From contig NZ_JACRSE010000001.1 in the NCBI RefSeq assembly GCF_014281055.1, forward strand, positions 682,001-746,000: DNA of 64,000 nucleotides. The letters are read 5' to 3'. Origin of the DNA: Fluviispira vulneris. Lineage in GTDB: Bacteria; Bdellovibrionota_B; Oligoflexia; Silvanigrellales; Silvanigrellaceae. The position numbers and the translations under genes are program-made. This document shows positions 16,568-26,977 of this stretch, in pieces. Under the pieces are notes generated by a model. That model was not told the DNA's origin. It searched no databases and saw nothing but the letters and a program-made list of their open reading frames with translations. Position 1 is the first letter of the stretch, and each line of letters begins with the position of its first letter.

Positions 16568-17533
16568 TTGTCGGCAATTCGGGAAAGTAAAATACAATTT
16601 GAAAAATGGCTATACCCAAATAATAATAAAAAATTATTTTATGTTATCACCCTTTCGCTTGCTATACATATACTTCTTTTATATTTAATAACTCTCATAA
16701 AAGTTTCAGGACATGATATAGTTTCAAATGAAAACCCACTCAGTCCACCTCCAGTTCATATTAAGTTCGACACCCCACCCCCAAAAAAATCCGCATTAAA
16801 AAATGATCAAACTGAAAGTAAAGATCTAATTATACCTAAAAGCAGATCGGGCGGGATTTTAACCGATAAGAACCAAAGAGTTGAAAAAACTTTCCAAGTC
16901 CCCAAAGAGCTTGAAGCAAATGACAAAAGAGTAGAAAATGATCCTTTTAAGAGTAATGGTATCACTCGAAAAAAAGACAAAATATCTCTACCAAATAAAT
17001 CACAAAAAAAACCGATTGGGGGGATAGAATCTCTGCTTCCACAGTCAAGCCAATCTTACATCGATGAAATTAGGCGAGAAGCTCGCCAAGGGAAACCGAT
17101 ACAAGGTGACAGTGGAGATATTCCCATTTTAGGCAAAGAATATGCTCCTAGTAACGAACCACAGTACAAAGAACGATTCGCAACAAAAGACATGAGTCTT
17201 TATCAATTCAGTCAGGAATTTAAGGAAAAATTTGGTGCTGTCTGGAATTTAAAAGATCGAAACTTGCCACCAGAGTCTCCCCTGAGACCAGGGGATTTGG
17301 TATATTATAAAATCTATATTAAAGGAGATGGTTTCCTTGAAAAGTTCGAAAATTTGACTCAGAAAAAAAACCCAAATAAAGATTTTTCGGGAGCAGATAC
17401 TATCTTTAAAGAGGTTGTGTCGCAAGTGCTTCCTATGCCTGTACCTCCTCGTTTTACTCACAGCATTGTCACGGAAGTCATTGCTATACAAGTTGTGAGC
17501 ACAAACGTTTTTGTGCATTATTCACCGCAATAG
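16568..17533 (+). CDS. TonB-like envelope-spanning protein
   Basis: About 321 residues. An N-terminal membrane helix (LFYVITLSLAIHILLLYLITL) is followed by a proline-rich segment (PPPVHIKFDTPPPKK), a long charged periplasmic linker and a C-terminal domain of TonB/TolA size (from about FSQEFKEKFGAVWNL to the end). This layout suggests energy transduction to the outer membrane or periplasm bridging. No exbB/exbD genes are nearby. The start is uncertain: the TTG at 16568 has AAAGGA at 6 nt, while the TTG at 16535 has none. mreB follows on the same strand after 121 bases. Confidence 0.65.
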   Translation: MSAIRESKIQFEKWLYPNNNKKLFYVITLSLAIHILLLYLITLIKVSGHDIVSNENPLSPPPVHIKFDTPPPKKSALKNDQTESKDLIIPKSRSGGILTDKNQRVEKTFQVPKELEANDKRVENDPFKSNGITRKKDKISLPNKSQKKPIGGIESLLPQSSQSYIDEIRREARQGKPIQGDSGDIPILGKEYAPSNEPQYKERFATKDMSLYQFSQEFKEKFGAVWNLKDRNLPPESPLRPGDLVYYKIYIKGDGFLEKFENLTQKKNPNKDFSGADTIFKEVVSQVLPMPVPPRFTHSIVTEVIAIQVVSTNVFVHYSPQ

Positions 17534-17654
17534 AGTAAAATTGGTTTTAGTTTTGATAGCTTCTCTATTATCAAAGTGATACCTTTTTTATAACCATTAT
17601 GAAACTAATGAATGTTCTTTAATTGTTCATTCTCTCCAAATTTAGGGAGGATCC

Positions 17655-18683
17655 ATGTTCGACTGGTTTTTTAGGCTACTTTCTCATGATTTAGCCATCG
17701 ATTTAGGCACAGCAAATACCTTGGTCTATGTGAAGAACAAGGGAATTGTTGCAAACGAACCTTCTGTCGTTGCTGTTCAACGAGACTCGCGTGGTCTCCG
17801 CACCGTGAAAGCAGTGGGAAGAGCCGCAAAAGAAATGCTTGGGCGAACTCCTGGAACAATTGAAGCCGTTCGTCCGATGAAGGATGGTGTGATTGCTGAT
17901 TTTGAGCTCACCGAAAAAATGTTAAGTTATTTTATTGGTGTTGCACACAATCACCGCTCTCTCGTAAGACCAAGAGCCGTTATTTGTATTCCTTACGGAA
18001 TAACGGAAGTGGAAAAAAGAGCTGTGCGTGAATCTGCAGAGTCGGCAGGTTGTGCTTCTGTTTACTTAATCGAAGAGCCCATGGCTGCTTCCATCGGAGC
18101 TGATCTTCCTATCCACGAAGCAAGTGGAAATATGATCGTAGATATCGGTGGAGGAACTACAGAAGTCGCGGTAATTTCTCTCTTAGGAATTGTTTATTCT
18201 AAAAGTGTGCGCGTTGGGGGTGACAAAATGGATGAATCCATCGTCAACTACCTCAAGCGACGTTTTAACGTACTCATTGGGGAACGCACCGCAGAGCAGA
18301 TAAAAATTGCGATTGGTTCTGCTTATCCTGAAGAAGAAATCCGCACCATGCAGGTTAAGGGGCGCGACCTTGTTGCAGGGATTCCAAAAACCATCGAAGT
18401 CACAAGCGAAGAAATCCGCGAAGCCATGCAAGAACCCGTCAATGCCATCGTTGAAGCTGTGCGATTAGCTCTGGAAAAAACACCACCAGAATTGGCGGCC
18501 GATATTGTCGACAAGGGAATTGTCCTTGTGGGAGGCGGAGCTCTTATTCGAAATTTAGATGTGTTATTACGTGAAGAAACAGGCTTACCTATTGTTGTCG
18601 CTGAAAACCCACTCACAGCTGTGGTGCTTGGATCTGGGCGCGTGCTCGACAATCCTGAGCTTCTAAGAGAAGTTACTTTTTAA
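17655..18683 (+). CDS. mreB: Rod-shape-determining actin homologue MreB
   Basis: Bacterial actin that organises lateral wall synthesis beneath the inner membrane. It opens with an amphipathic helix (MFDWFFRLL), then the phosphate-1 motif [11 protein letters not shown], the connect and adenosine motifs ([31 protein letters not shown]). Length 342 is canonical. GGGAGG precedes the ATG. mreC and mreD do not follow, since the next gene is on the opposite strand. Confidence 0.97.
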   Translation: MFDWFFRLLSHDLAIDLGTANTLVYVKNKGIVANEPSVVAVQRDSRGLRTVKAVGRAAKEMLGRTPGTIEAVRPMKDGVIADFELTEKMLSYFIGVAHNHRSLVRPRAVICIPYGITEVEKRAVRESAESAGCASVYLIEEPMAASIGADLPIHEASGNMIVDIGGGTTEVAVISLLGIVYSKSVRVGGDKMDESIVNYLKRRFNVLIGERTAEQIKIAIGSAYPEEEIRTMQVKGRDLVAGIPKTIEVTSEEIREAMQEPVNAIVEAVRLALEKTPPELAADIVDKGIVLVGGGALIRNLDVLLREETGLPIVVAENPLTAVVLGSGRVLDNPELLREVTF

Positions 18684-18816
18684 TTTTAATTTAAAAAAAT
18701 ATAATTTAAATCATAGTTCAAACCTAAGCCTGTGGTCGTTGGCAGCAGACTCAATTGTAAATGTAATATATGACTCTGCGCATGTGCAAGAAATAGTTAA
18801 AAGCTGAACCTTTGCT

Positions 18817-20160
18817 TTATTTAAACTTAGCAATCACTGCTTCACTGCCATCTAAAGTCGAGCCAACTGTATAAAATGCAGTTTCATTCGTAGTTACTAT
18901 ACTGTTCATTTTTAAATTTGCGTTCATTATTTTACCGATCAATGCGCCTTCTTGGGCAAAATTATAATCGAGTAAACCATCAGATTTATATTTTAAAATT
19001 ACAAAATCAGTATTGTAATTCACTTCACTCGTATTGCCACATGCCAGTACTGAACCATCTGATTGAACAACATGGTCTGTTAAAAAGCTATATTTAAAAA
19101 CACTCGTGAATTGAATTCCATTATTTCCAAACTGATTCAAACGAGTTCCGTTGGGATTAAATTTTGCAAAAGCTATGGAGTTATAGCCCTGATTCACTTG
19201 CATAAAACTATGTACATCTGCACTGACAAGAATAGATCCATCATTTAACAATGAGAGAGCATCAAGACTAAAATATCCACTTGGAGAAAAATTTTCAAGT
19301 AAAACACCATCTCTACCAAACTGTCTGTTTAAAGAGCCATTCGAATATAGTTTAACCATATTCAAAGTAATCCTATGGTTTGCATCCCAGGTTCTTCCTG
19401 CTGCTAATATAATCCCATCATTTTTAATTATAATTTTATCGGTATATGAACCATAATATGTATGAACTATCGTTCTTCCATTTAAACCAAAATTTAAATC
19501 TTTGCTTCCATTTGCAAAATATTTTACGAGAGTACTTGTTGAAATATCATTTTGAGTTATAGGATTTTTCTGAATTGACATTCCACCCAATATTAAAGAT
19601 CCGTCGTTATTTAATGCATGAGTCTCTGCACGAATCCACTCTTTTTCAATTTCGACAATACCATTATTACCAAAATTTTTAAATAAAGTACCATCATTAT
19701 TAAATTTAAATAAAACAGAGTAATAACCTGTTGTTTTGTAATCTGCAGATCCAAGAATGGTTATTGTCGAATCATTTCCAACTGCCATAGCTTTAAATAA
19801 AAGATCTTTACCAATATTTACTTGAACAACGCCATTATTTCCAAAATTTTTATTTAAAGTACCGTCAGAATTTACCTTTAGCAAAAATATAGAGTTTATA
19901 TTATTTTCTGCAAGTGCATGTCCTCCTACCAATAAGCTACCATCTTTTAGAATTAATACTTTATTAAAACTATTACTTTTATCACTAAATTTGAATCTAA
20001 CCAATCCATTTATTCCAAAGCTTTCGTCAAAAACTCCTTTTTGATCAATTATTACCGAATTATTATTTATATTTTTTGCAATATTTTCAGCAAAAATATT
20101 TTTTGCGATTAATATAACAAATAAAATAATAAAATTTTTGTATAATTTTTTGATTTTCAA
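18817..20160 (-). CDS. Exported delta-60 repeat protein (beta-propeller-like)
   Basis: A 447-residue protein with a signal peptide ([14 protein letters not shown]) and about seven repeats of roughly 55-60 residues, each ending in a variant of NFGxNGxV ([49 protein letters not shown]) followed by a DGSILVGG-like strand. This is the delta-60 repeat family. It is presumably periplasmic or secreted; function unknown. Translation starts at a TTG with GAGGAGG 5 nt upstream. Confidence 0.85.
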   Translation of the reverse strand: MKIKKLYKNFIILFVILIAKNIFAENIAKNINNNSVIIDQKGVFDESFGINGLVRFKFSDKSNSFNKVLILKDGSLLVGGHALAENNINSIFLLKVNSDGTLNKNFGNNGVVQVNIGKDLLFKAMAVGNDSTITILGSADYKTTGYYSVLFKFNNDGTLFKNFGNNGIVEIEKEWIRAETHALNNDGSLILGGMSIQKNPITQNDISTSTLVKYFANGSKDLNFGLNGRTIVHTYYGSYTDKIIIKNDGIILAAGRTWDANHRITLNMVKLYSNGSLNRQFGRDGVLLENFSPSGYFSLDALSLLNDGSILVSADVHSFMQVNQGYNSIAFAKFNPNGTRLNQFGNNGIQFTSVFKYSFLTDHVVQSDGSVLACGNTSEVNYNTDFVILKYKSDGLLDYNFAQEGALIGKIMNANLKMNSIVTTNETAFYTVGSTLDGSEAVIAKFK

Positions 20161-20210
20161 AATATCCTCCTCAAATACTCATAAACGAATTAACTATATT
20201 TTAATTAAGA

Positions 20211-20240
20211 AGAATATTTTATTTCCGATATTTATGTCAA
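20211..20240 (-). promoter_or_regulatory. Sigma70-type promoter candidate for the delta-60 repeat gene
   Basis: On the minus strand a perfect TTGACA (20240-20235) is followed after 18 nt by TATTCT (20216-20211), 4/6 to the -10 consensus. The expected start would give a leader of about 45 nt ending in the GAGGAGG site of the TTG start. Confidence 0.45.
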
Positions 20241-20259
20241 ATTTTTAATATAATTATTA

Positions 20260-20991
20260 TTATATATTTTCTTTTCTTTTTATAATATTATCAACAACAT
20301 TATATTTACTAGCATAATTATACATATCATCGTTAAAGCGAGTAAATATTTCGTAAGAACGATCAATCAATTTTATTGCTTTTTCTCTTTGCTCATCATT
20401 CGGCTTATAATTATCAACAGCTTCTTTTAAGCGTAAATAGGTTTCACCTGTTGCATGTCCTGTTTCCATTTTCAGATGATGTTGGCCAAAATAGATATAT
20501 TTTTCACCCGTCAGAAGCGAAAGATCATCTGCAGCTTTACAAGTAGCAGTAAAAAAAGCGAAACCATTGCCTTCAATCGCTTCAAGGACAATATAGCGCT
20601 CAAAGGAGGTTGCATAACGAATGCACGCACTAAAATCATAGGATGCTCTTCTAATGCCAATCGTATCTTTTCCCCAAAGAAAAGCCATAGATTCAGCAAA
20701 AGACATGGGCTGATCGAAACCAAGCCTCTTGATATCATTTAGAAACCATACAGAATGTTTAGAATCTTCTATTGTATGCTCGTTTATAATTTCTTGAAAA
20801 ATATCTATATTTTCAAAATCTCGATAAACATATCTATTTAAATCAGCAAAACTCATGGCAAAATGCGCAATACAGGGAGCTATTGCTAGTCGCTTACGAG
20901 GATCAATCGACGAATCTTTTAGAAAAATAAATAAAGGATGTAAATCATATTTCTTATTATACATTTCAATATGAGCCTTGATTTGTTGCAT
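20260..20991 (-). CDS. Haem-oxygenase-like (possible non-haem diiron) protein
   Basis: A 243-residue all-helical protein resembling the haem-oxygenase-like / iron-containing redox enzyme superfamily. Candidate metal ligands are in EHTIEDSKH (about 69-77), the Glu of VLEAIEGNG and HHLKMETGH (about 174-182), matching the spaced E/H helices of haem-oxygenase-like diiron oxidases. The N-terminal RLAIAPCIAHFAMSFADLNRYV looks like a conserved family segment. GGGAG precedes the ATG. It starts 24 bases after a methyltransferase gene, so an operon is likely. Substrate unknown. Confidence 0.65.
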   Translation of the reverse strand: MQQIKAHIEMYNKKYDLHPLFIFLKDSSIDPRKRLAIAPCIAHFAMSFADLNRYVYRDFENIDIFQEIINEHTIEDSKHSVWFLNDIKRLGFDQPMSFAESMAFLWGKDTIGIRRASYDFSACIRYATSFERYIVLEAIEGNGFAFFTATCKAADDLSLLTGEKYIYFGQHHLKMETGHATGETYLRLKEAVDNYKPNDEQREKAIKLIDRSYEIFTRFNDDMYNYASKYNVVDNIIKRKENI

Positions 20992-21014
20992 AGATAATCT
21001 CCCTGTTTTTACAA

Positions 21015-21779
21015 TTAAATTCTTAAAACATAAGCAACGGTTTCATATAAAAATTCAACTTTTCCATCCTTTTGGTGCATCATAAAAAGACGATTTGTTT
21101 CTGCCATAAAGCGATCGTATTTGGGATGATCTTTCGGCGGGGCATAAGAGGTAGAAAGCATACGCCCAATAAGCTCTTCTCTATTTAAAATTTGTTTTGT
21201 AGGTATAGAAAACTTTTCAAATTTCTGAGGGAAAAGATCGGCAAGAATTTTTTCATCTTCTATATTTTCAATTTTAACAGAGAGGAAATCGATTGAGTCT
21301 TCAATAAATACTTTATGTATACCTGTCATAAAAGCAGATTTTTTATAATCTTTTTTATTCCAAACGATGACTACTTTACCTCGAGGTTTTAATATTCTGC
21401 GCATTTCCGCAGCAGTCTCTGCGTTCGAAAACCAATGAAGAGACTGGGCACAAAAAACAAAATCGACTGATTTGTCTTTGAGAGTTGTGTTTACTGATGT
21501 TGCATCAACACTCGTATATGATTTTAATTTTTTATAAGAATTTTCAGCAATGGCTCGCATTTCTGGGTTTGGCTCAATAGCAAAGACACGACACTTATTT
21601 TTTAATAAGAGCTTGGTAAATTTACCCGTTCCAGCACCGATTTCAGCACATATACTTTTAGAGCTAAAACCATAGCGATCACGTAGAAATTTTATAATTT
21701 CGTCTGGGTAGGTTGGTCTGTATTTAGCAAAATCCTTTGCCTTGCCTGAAAATCGATCGGAGGTGTCGAGAAATGCCAT
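21015..21779 (-). CDS. Class I SAM-dependent methyltransferase
   Basis: A 254-residue methyltransferase. Motif I is AEIGAGTGKFT, the acidic residue of motif II is in VFAIEPNPEMR, and VDFVFCAQSLHWF is the post-I segment common to small-molecule methyltransferases. The opening DRFSGKAKDFAKYRPTYP is typical of the family. The ATG at 21779 has AAGGA upstream; a longer frame is rejected. Between mnmE and the haem-oxygenase-like gene, with which it may share a transcript. Substrate unknown. Confidence 0.85.
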   Translation of the reverse strand: MAFLDTSDRFSGKAKDFAKYRPTYPDEIIKFLRDRYGFSSKSICAEIGAGTGKFTKLLLKNKCRVFAIEPNPEMRAIAENSYKKLKSYTSVDATSVNTTLKDKSVDFVFCAQSLHWFSNAETAAEMRRILKPRGKVVIVWNKKDYKKSAFMTGIHKVFIEDSIDFLSVKIENIEDEKILADLFPQKFEKFSIPTKQILNREELIGRMLSTSYAPPKDHPKYDRFMAETNRLFMMHQKDGKVEFLYETVAYVLRI

Positions 21780-21859
21780 AGTATTTTCCTTATTAAATAA
21801 CAGAAAAACTTCACACACTTTTTGACTTAAAGAACAAGAACCGATTCAGAATATAATGT

Positions 21860-23344
21860 TCATTTACCAATACAGAACGTAGAAAATATTTTATCAAGGA
21901 CATTATCTAAATGTATTTCACCCACAATTTCTTCTAATGAGTGTTTAGAATGATTGATTAGTGATGCTATTTTTTCTGGATAGTCCTTTATGGCAATTAA
22001 CTTAGAACATTCGTTCAAAGAATTTATTGCGTTTAATACTTTGTCTTTTTGTCGCACAGAAATCAAGGTTGGATTCTCTTTTTTGCTCACTTCACCAGTT
22101 ATTAAATTATGATAATTTACTAAATTTTCACACAGTGATTCTGTATTCGATAAAGAAATCAAAACTAAATTACTATTTAAACAATTTTTATATTCTATAT
22201 CTTTGGTTAATTTTAAAAAATTTTGATTAAACATATGCAGCATGTTTATTTGGTCATCCGAAAGCAAATCTTGTTTACTTACCACTGGAATAATTTTTTG
22301 ATCTTCCGATAATTTCACGGAAGTAAAAAATTTGTTTATTTCGGATAATATATGATCGTGAATTCGAGAACAATCTAAATTGTGAATATCTATGACAAGA
22401 CAAATGACATCAGCAGAAAGAGCGGATTGCAAACTGCGCTCAACCCCAATTCTTTCTACTTCGTCTTCAGTCACTCTTATTCCTGCTGTGTCCAATAAAA
22501 CAAAATCTTTATTTTGAATCACAAGCCTGTCTTCAAGAACATCACGGGTCGTTCCTGGAATATGTGTAACGATAGCTCGATCATAACGTAACAGGGAATT
22601 GTACAAACTTGATTTTCCTGCATTGGGCTTGCCTAAAAGAACAACTTTCACACCTTCACGCATTTTTAAACCGCTTGAAAAAGTCGCATGCAACTTATTG
22701 AGACGCTCTACAACGTTGTGAATTTGTGGAAGCAAAGAAGAAGGTTCATAGTCTCCAACTTCATCCGGGGCAAAATCAATATGAGCTTCTAAATACGCTA
22801 AAATTGTAATGATCTGTGCTCGGATATCTTCTGTTTCTCGTGATAAAACACCATCGACAGTATGCCGAGCAAGCTCAACACCACCTAATGTTTCTGCATG
22901 AATAAGCTGATTGATTCCTTCTGCTTGGGCAAGATCAATTTTTCCGTTTAACACAGCTCTTTGGGTAAATTCACCGGGTAGGGCATCACGCATCCCAATG
23001 GAACGCAATAAACTTTGCAATTTTGCTGAAATTAATGGATTGCCATGCACAGATATTTCAATAATATTTTCTCCACTGTAACTTTTAGGTGCAGGAAATA
23101 TTGTTAAAACAACATCATCAATTTCATTTTTTTCTTGATCAATTATATAAACATAACGGGTACAAGGTCTGCCTTCTGATTTACTTGCTAAAGAAACAAG
23201 ATCGACTGATTTTTTATTATGAGGTGAAAGAATATAAGGAGAAAGTATTGAAAAAACATTTTCTCCTGATAAGCGATGCAAATGCAAAGCACTTCTCCCC
23301 ATAGGGGTAGCAAGTGCAAAAATCGATTGAAAATGCGCGTTCAA
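21860..23344 (-). CDS. mnmE: tRNA modification GTPase MnmE
   Basis: With MnmG it installs the xm5 group on wobble U34 of tRNAs. The N-terminal folate-binding domain starts FALATPMGRSALHLHRLSG; the G domain in the middle has GKPNAGKSSLYN (G1), IPGTTRD (G2), DTAGIR (G3) and VSKQD (G4); the C-terminal FCIGK carries the essential Cys. 494 residues is slightly long. The start is TTG with AAGGA, and no closer ATG fits the family N-terminus. It closes the conserved run rnpA-yidD-yidC-jag-mnmE; mnmG is at 59701-61578. Confidence 0.96.
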   Translation of the reverse strand: MNAHFQSIFALATPMGRSALHLHRLSGENVFSILSPYILSPHNKKSVDLVSLASKSEGRPCTRYVYIIDQEKNEIDDVVLTIFPAPKSYSGENIIEISVHGNPLISAKLQSLLRSIGMRDALPGEFTQRAVLNGKIDLAQAEGINQLIHAETLGGVELARHTVDGVLSRETEDIRAQIITILAYLEAHIDFAPDEVGDYEPSSLLPQIHNVVERLNKLHATFSSGLKMREGVKVVLLGKPNAGKSSLYNSLLRYDRAIVTHIPGTTRDVLEDRLVIQNKDFVLLDTAGIRVTEDEVERIGVERSLQSALSADVICLVIDIHNLDCSRIHDHILSEINKFFTSVKLSEDQKIIPVVSKQDLLSDDQINMLHMFNQNFLKLTKDIEYKNCLNSNLVLISLSNTESLCENLVNYHNLITGEVSKKENPTLISVRQKDKVLNAINSLNECSKLIAIKDYPEKIASLINHSKHSLEEIVGEIHLDNVLDKIFSTFCIGK

Positions 23345-23383
23345 AACTATTTCCTTAGTTTATATTCATAAGTATACAATAAA

Positions 23384-24511
23384 TTAATCATCTTTGCTTG
23401 GGAAAGAATTAAACTTTTCCTTTGCTTCATTTTTAAGACTTATTTCATTGGTATCATTCTTATGGTTTATTTCTTTGATTTCATTTGATGTAACCGCACC
23501 GACACGCTCTATATTATTTTGGAAATGTCCGGTCTGTTTTGTCTTTTTCGAATGAATTTTTCTTTTTTGTTTTATAGTCGGTTTGCCTGATTTTTCTGTT
23601 GCATTATTTTTAAAAGTATTTGAATTGTTATTTTTATGCACTCTTTTTTCAGTTGCATAAATCACCAAGCGACGTTTATCGCCAGTCCCAACACTCCGTG
23701 TTGCCACACCAGGAACACCATCTAGCGCTAAGTGAATCACACGTCTTTCTTGGCTGCTCTTCGAAGAAAGAACAACGCTTTTACCTGTTTTTCTTACTTT
23801 TTCTGCTAAAGAACGCGCCATTCCAATAAGTCTTTCTTCACGTTTTTCCGATGATTCTCCCGCATCTAAACTGATTCGAGAGGAAATATCGCCAAGTTTT
23901 TTTTGTGCAACACGCTTAAAAACATGTTCAAAGGCTAGAGAAAGTCGATCACTTTTACTTAAAAAGCGTTCTATAAATTCATCAGATACTTTTACAACTG
24001 CTTCATTTTCGCCAATAACAGTTTCTGTCTTATTTAACGAAACATCAAACGCCGAAAAGAATAATTTTTTATAGTTATCAAATAATTCTTCGACCCCTTC
24101 GCTTTTCATATTTAATAAATTGCGGGGCATATAATTTTCTGAATTATAAGATGTCTTAACACTTTCAACATTGTCGTGAGAAGTTTTAGGTTGAGAATTA
24201 TCTTTTTTACTTAGATCAGGATTGAGCTTACGGGCCTGCTTTTGCGTCCCAGCTAAGTTCTGTGCTTTTGCCATTGGTGTTTTACTCAAAGCCTGACGCA
24301 CAGCTTCACGCGCTGCTGCTTGGAGATCTTGTTTTGAGGTTTCGACCCAAGCTTCTATCCGAACAGAACGAGAAAAAAGTTTTGAAAAAAAATTGCCACT
24401 CGACTGCTGAATGACATTATAGCAAAGAAGAGTTTTATCTGTAGAAAATGTTTTTGCAGCCTCTGCAAGAGCCTCCTCAAGGTTTTTCCCAGTAAATTGC
24501 CGTTTATCCAT
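23384..24511 (-). CDS. jag: Jag/KhpB RNA-binding protein
   Basis: RNA-binding protein that usually accompanies YidC. An N-terminal Jag_N domain (FTGKNLEEALAEAAKTF) is followed by a linker, a KH-like domain (about 135-215) and an R3H-type segment (SSQERRVIHLALDGVPGVATRSVGTGD and RLVIYATEK). A long basic, Asn/Lys-rich tail of about 85 residues follows. At 375 residues it is longer than usual because of linker and tail. CGGAG precedes the ATG. Lies between yidC and mnmE as in many bacteria. Confidence 0.9.
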   Translation of the reverse strand: MDKRQFTGKNLEEALAEAAKTFSTDKTLLCYNVIQQSSGNFFSKLFSRSVRIEAWVETSKQDLQAAAREAVRQALSKTPMAKAQNLAGTQKQARKLNPDLSKKDNSQPKTSHDNVESVKTSYNSENYMPRNLLNMKSEGVEELFDNYKKLFFSAFDVSLNKTETVIGENEAVVKVSDEFIERFLSKSDRLSLAFEHVFKRVAQKKLGDISSRISLDAGESSEKREERLIGMARSLAEKVRKTGKSVVLSSKSSQERRVIHLALDGVPGVATRSVGTGDKRRLVIYATEKRVHKNNNSNTFKNNATEKSGKPTIKQKRKIHSKKTKQTGHFQNNIERVGAVTSNEIKEINHKNDTNEISLKNEAKEKFNSFPSKDD

Positions 24512-24543
24512 GAATACTCCGTAATTCGGGATTTAATTAGTAA

Positions 24544-24565
24544 CCCCTCAACTGAAAAAGAGGGG
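24544..24565. other. GC-rich hairpin in the yidC-jag spacer
   Basis: CCCCTC (24544-24549) pairs with GAGGGG (24560-24565) over a 10-nt loop, in the 101-base gap between yidC and jag. A T-rich stretch follows on the plus strand only, so it is not a standard terminator for the minus-strand operon; it may be an mRNA processing or stability element. Confidence 0.4.
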
Positions 24566-24612
24566 AATTATTTTTTGCGAATGCAATCAAAAGCACTCTT
24601 TTTTAGATTACT

Positions 24613-26319
24613 TTATTTTGCTTGTGCTTTCTTAAAGTGACGTGTCAGGAACCCCTGCCTAATCATTGAAATGATTGTATTCGTTATAACGTAGAGAGCC
24701 AAACCGGATGGATAAAAAATCATAAAGACAGAAAAGACGATTGGTAGAATTTTCATCATTTTTGCTTGAGTTGGATCCATAGAAGGCATTGGCATCATTT
24801 TTTGATAACCGATCATAAGAAAAGCCATCAGAACAGGTAAAACGAAATAGGGATCTGCTTGAGTTAAGTCTTTAATCCAAAAGAAAAATGGTGATTGGCG
24901 AAGATCGAAAGTGTTTCTTAAACAAGTGTCTAACCCAAAAAACACGGGGATCTGTGGAAGAAGTGGTAAACATCCGCTCAATGGATTCACTCCACTCTTT
25001 GACATAAGCGACATCGTTTCGCGCTGTAAAGCTTGTTTGTCATCTTTGTATTTTGCTTGAATTTCTTTGATTTGTGGTTGAATAAGCTGCATTTTTTGTG
25101 CCGCACTGTATCCTTTAATTTGCAATGGCAAGAACAATATATTGATACAAAAAGTCAAGATAATAATCGCTATACCCCAATTGCCTATGAGATTGTGCAG
25201 AAAAAATAAAACATGATAAAGTGGTCGCGCAATGATTTTAAAAAAGCCATAATCAATAGTTTGGTACAAACTGTATTGGTCAAAATGACTTAAAATCGTT
25301 TCATTTTTAGGGCCAAAATACACCTTATAATTAAAAGTCACTGATTGTCCTGGCATCAAGTTAACTGGTTGCTTAACCCATGCTTCATAAACTGTTTGAT
25401 CAGCTGGAGACAAACCATCTTTTCTTAAAAGATTGCCTGTACGAACGACTTCAAAATTGAGTGGGTTATGTGAAAGAGGAATAAGAGTGTTCATCCAATA
25501 ATGGGAATCGACGGAAAGCCAAGTTGGCACAACCCCAGTTTCTGAATGCATAACTTTATAAGTTGATTCTGCATCGAATGGAGTCATCACCCTGTTCACA
25601 TCACCATTGGCAAGGCGCAGAGCAGCTCCATGAAATTCTGCAGGATGGGAAGAGAACAATCCACCTGAGTTTTGGTTGTCAGAGGTTGCACCCATTTCGA
25701 AATCAACATTGGTATTTTGTTGGTATTGAGAGTTATTTTTAACAGTGATTTGAAACTCACCATTGTAGTCTTTGTCATAAAATTTAAAAGTTCTTAGAAT
25801 TTCAAGGCCATTTGCTCTCTGAATAATTTGAGTAGAACCATCAGCCGTCTTTTCTATGCGCGCAGGTTGATTGCGTAGATCTGTTGTCCCAACACGAAAA
25901 CCATAGGCTTTACAGATATTGTAGTTTTGAATGACAGAAACAGGAGTCGGATCGTTGTAGGCGACTTTTTCTCCAACCAGACTGTTTTTGCCAAGGCATC
26001 CACCTTCAGGGGTGAATTCAAAGGTTGCATAAGGAACTTTTAGTATTAAGTCCGATGGATTGACAACAACTAAAGGCAATTGCTCAGTGGAAGCTGAAGA
26101 AGTATTTGCCTGCCCAACCTGCTCCACATGTGAAGTTACTTGAGAAGCATTTGTTTTTAATTGAGAGTTTTCGGGTTGCACTTTGTGCAGTTGTGCCTGT
26201 TGTTTGTTTTGTAACTCGATCGTTGCTTGTTGCTGCTTTATATAATAGCTTTGAGCATAAAAATATCCGCCAAATAACAAAAACAAGCCTAACATTAAAC
26301 CTATTGTTTCTTTTTTCAC
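24613..26319 (-). CDS. yidC: Membrane protein insertase YidC
   Basis: Inner-membrane insertase. An N-terminal helix (IGLMLGLFLLFGGYFYA) is followed by a large periplasmic beta domain (about 80-340) and five-helix 60KD_IMP core: GNWGIAIIILTFCINILFLPLQ, MQLIQPQIKEIQAKYKDD, NPLSGCLPLLPQIPVFFGL and the C-terminal helices. 568 residues, normal for Gram-negative YidC. The start is GTG preceded by GGGA. It follows yidD on the same strand after 32 bases. Confidence 0.96.
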   Translation of the reverse strand: MKKETIGLMLGLFLLFGGYFYAQSYYIKQQQATIELQNKQQAQLHKVQPENSQLKTNASQVTSHVEQVGQANTSSASTEQLPLVVVNPSDLILKVPYATFEFTPEGGCLGKNSLVGEKVAYNDPTPVSVIQNYNICKAYGFRVGTTDLRNQPARIEKTADGSTQIIQRANGLEILRTFKFYDKDYNGEFQITVKNNSQYQQNTNVDFEMGATSDNQNSGGLFSSHPAEFHGAALRLANGDVNRVMTPFDAESTYKVMHSETGVVPTWLSVDSHYWMNTLIPLSHNPLNFEVVRTGNLLRKDGLSPADQTVYEAWVKQPVNLMPGQSVTFNYKVYFGPKNETILSHFDQYSLYQTIDYGFFKIIARPLYHVLFFLHNLIGNWGIAIIILTFCINILFLPLQIKGYSAAQKMQLIQPQIKEIQAKYKDDKQALQRETMSLMSKSGVNPLSGCLPLLPQIPVFFGLDTCLRNTFDLRQSPFFFWIKDLTQADPYFVLPVLMAFLMIGYQKMMPMPSMDPTQAKMMKILPIVFSVFMIFYPSGLALYVITNTIISMIRQGFLTRHFKKAQAK

Positions 26320-26351
26320 TTCAGAATCCCGTTCTTTACTGTGTTAAACAA

Positions 26352-26585
26352 CTATGGGAGATCAACTCCACCTCTATGAAAAGGGTGACATTTACATACC
26401 CTAACAACCGTCTTTCCAAAACCCTTAACCGCTCCATGCTTTTGAAATGCTTCTAAGCTATACTGGGAGCAGCTCGGATAAAACCGACATCTTGGGCCAA
26501 GTGCAGGAGAAATACACTGCTTATAAACTCTAATCAAGAAAACAAAGAGAAGAACAAAGAATTCATTCAACTTTTTAAAGATCAT
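26352..26585 (-). CDS. yidD: Membrane protein insertion efficiency factor YidD
   Basis: A 77-residue inner-membrane-associated factor. Family motifs: [33 protein letters not shown] and [12 protein letters not shown]. The ATG at 26585 overlaps the rnpA stop as ATGA, indicating translational coupling; AGGA lies 9 nt upstream. A longer frame with a GTG start at 26612 is rejected. Confidence 0.95.
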   Translation of the reverse strand: MIFKKLNEFFVLLFVFLIRVYKQCISPALGPRCRFYPSCSQYSLEAFQKHGAVKGFGKTVVRVCKCHPFHRGGVDLP

Positions 26586-26977
26586 ACTTTTTCTTCCTGG
26601 GTTGATTGACACTTTTTCAATGCTTTCTGCAAAGTTGTATTTATAGCTTTTAGCAAATCATCCCAAGGAACTTCGAGAACATTTCTATTGGCCATAAAAA
26701 GCAATTGAATTTCGTTGCCAGCCGGTATTTCAAAGGATTTTAAACACTGATTGAGCGCATTTTTCAATCTTCTTCGCACTCTATTTCTTTTTACAGCTCT
26801 TTTATGCACTCCTTTTTTAGAAGCAACAACAGCAAATTTTAATAATTTTTGATCAAGAGAGCACTTGCTAAAAGTCATATATGTTAAAAAAAATTCAGAT
26901 CTCGATTTTACGGCTTTAGCATAAAACTCAGAGAAATGAGTTATCTTTGCTATTGTTAAAATAGGTTCACTACACAT
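26582..26977 (-). CDS. rnpA: Ribonuclease P protein component
   Basis: Basic protein subunit of RNase P, which matures tRNA 5' ends. The signature [18 protein letters not shown] is present, with FAVVASKKG before and the C-terminal helix after. 131 residues, slightly long at the N-terminus. Head of the run rnpA-yidD-yidC-jag-mnmE. The usual upstream neighbour rpmH is absent: the 101 bases upstream hold no such gene and then a plus-strand gene starts. Confidence 0.93.
   Translation of the reverse strand: MCSEPILTIAKITHFSEFYAKAVKSRSEFFLTYMTFSKCSLDQKLLKFAVVASKKGVHKRAVKRNRVRRRLKNALNQCLKSFEIPAGNEIQLLFMANRNVLEVPWDDLLKAINTTLQKALKKCQSTQEEKV

Noticed and set aside
18684-18816. tRNA or small RNA between mreB and the delta-60 gene
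   Set aside because: No cloverleaf or terminator could be drawn.
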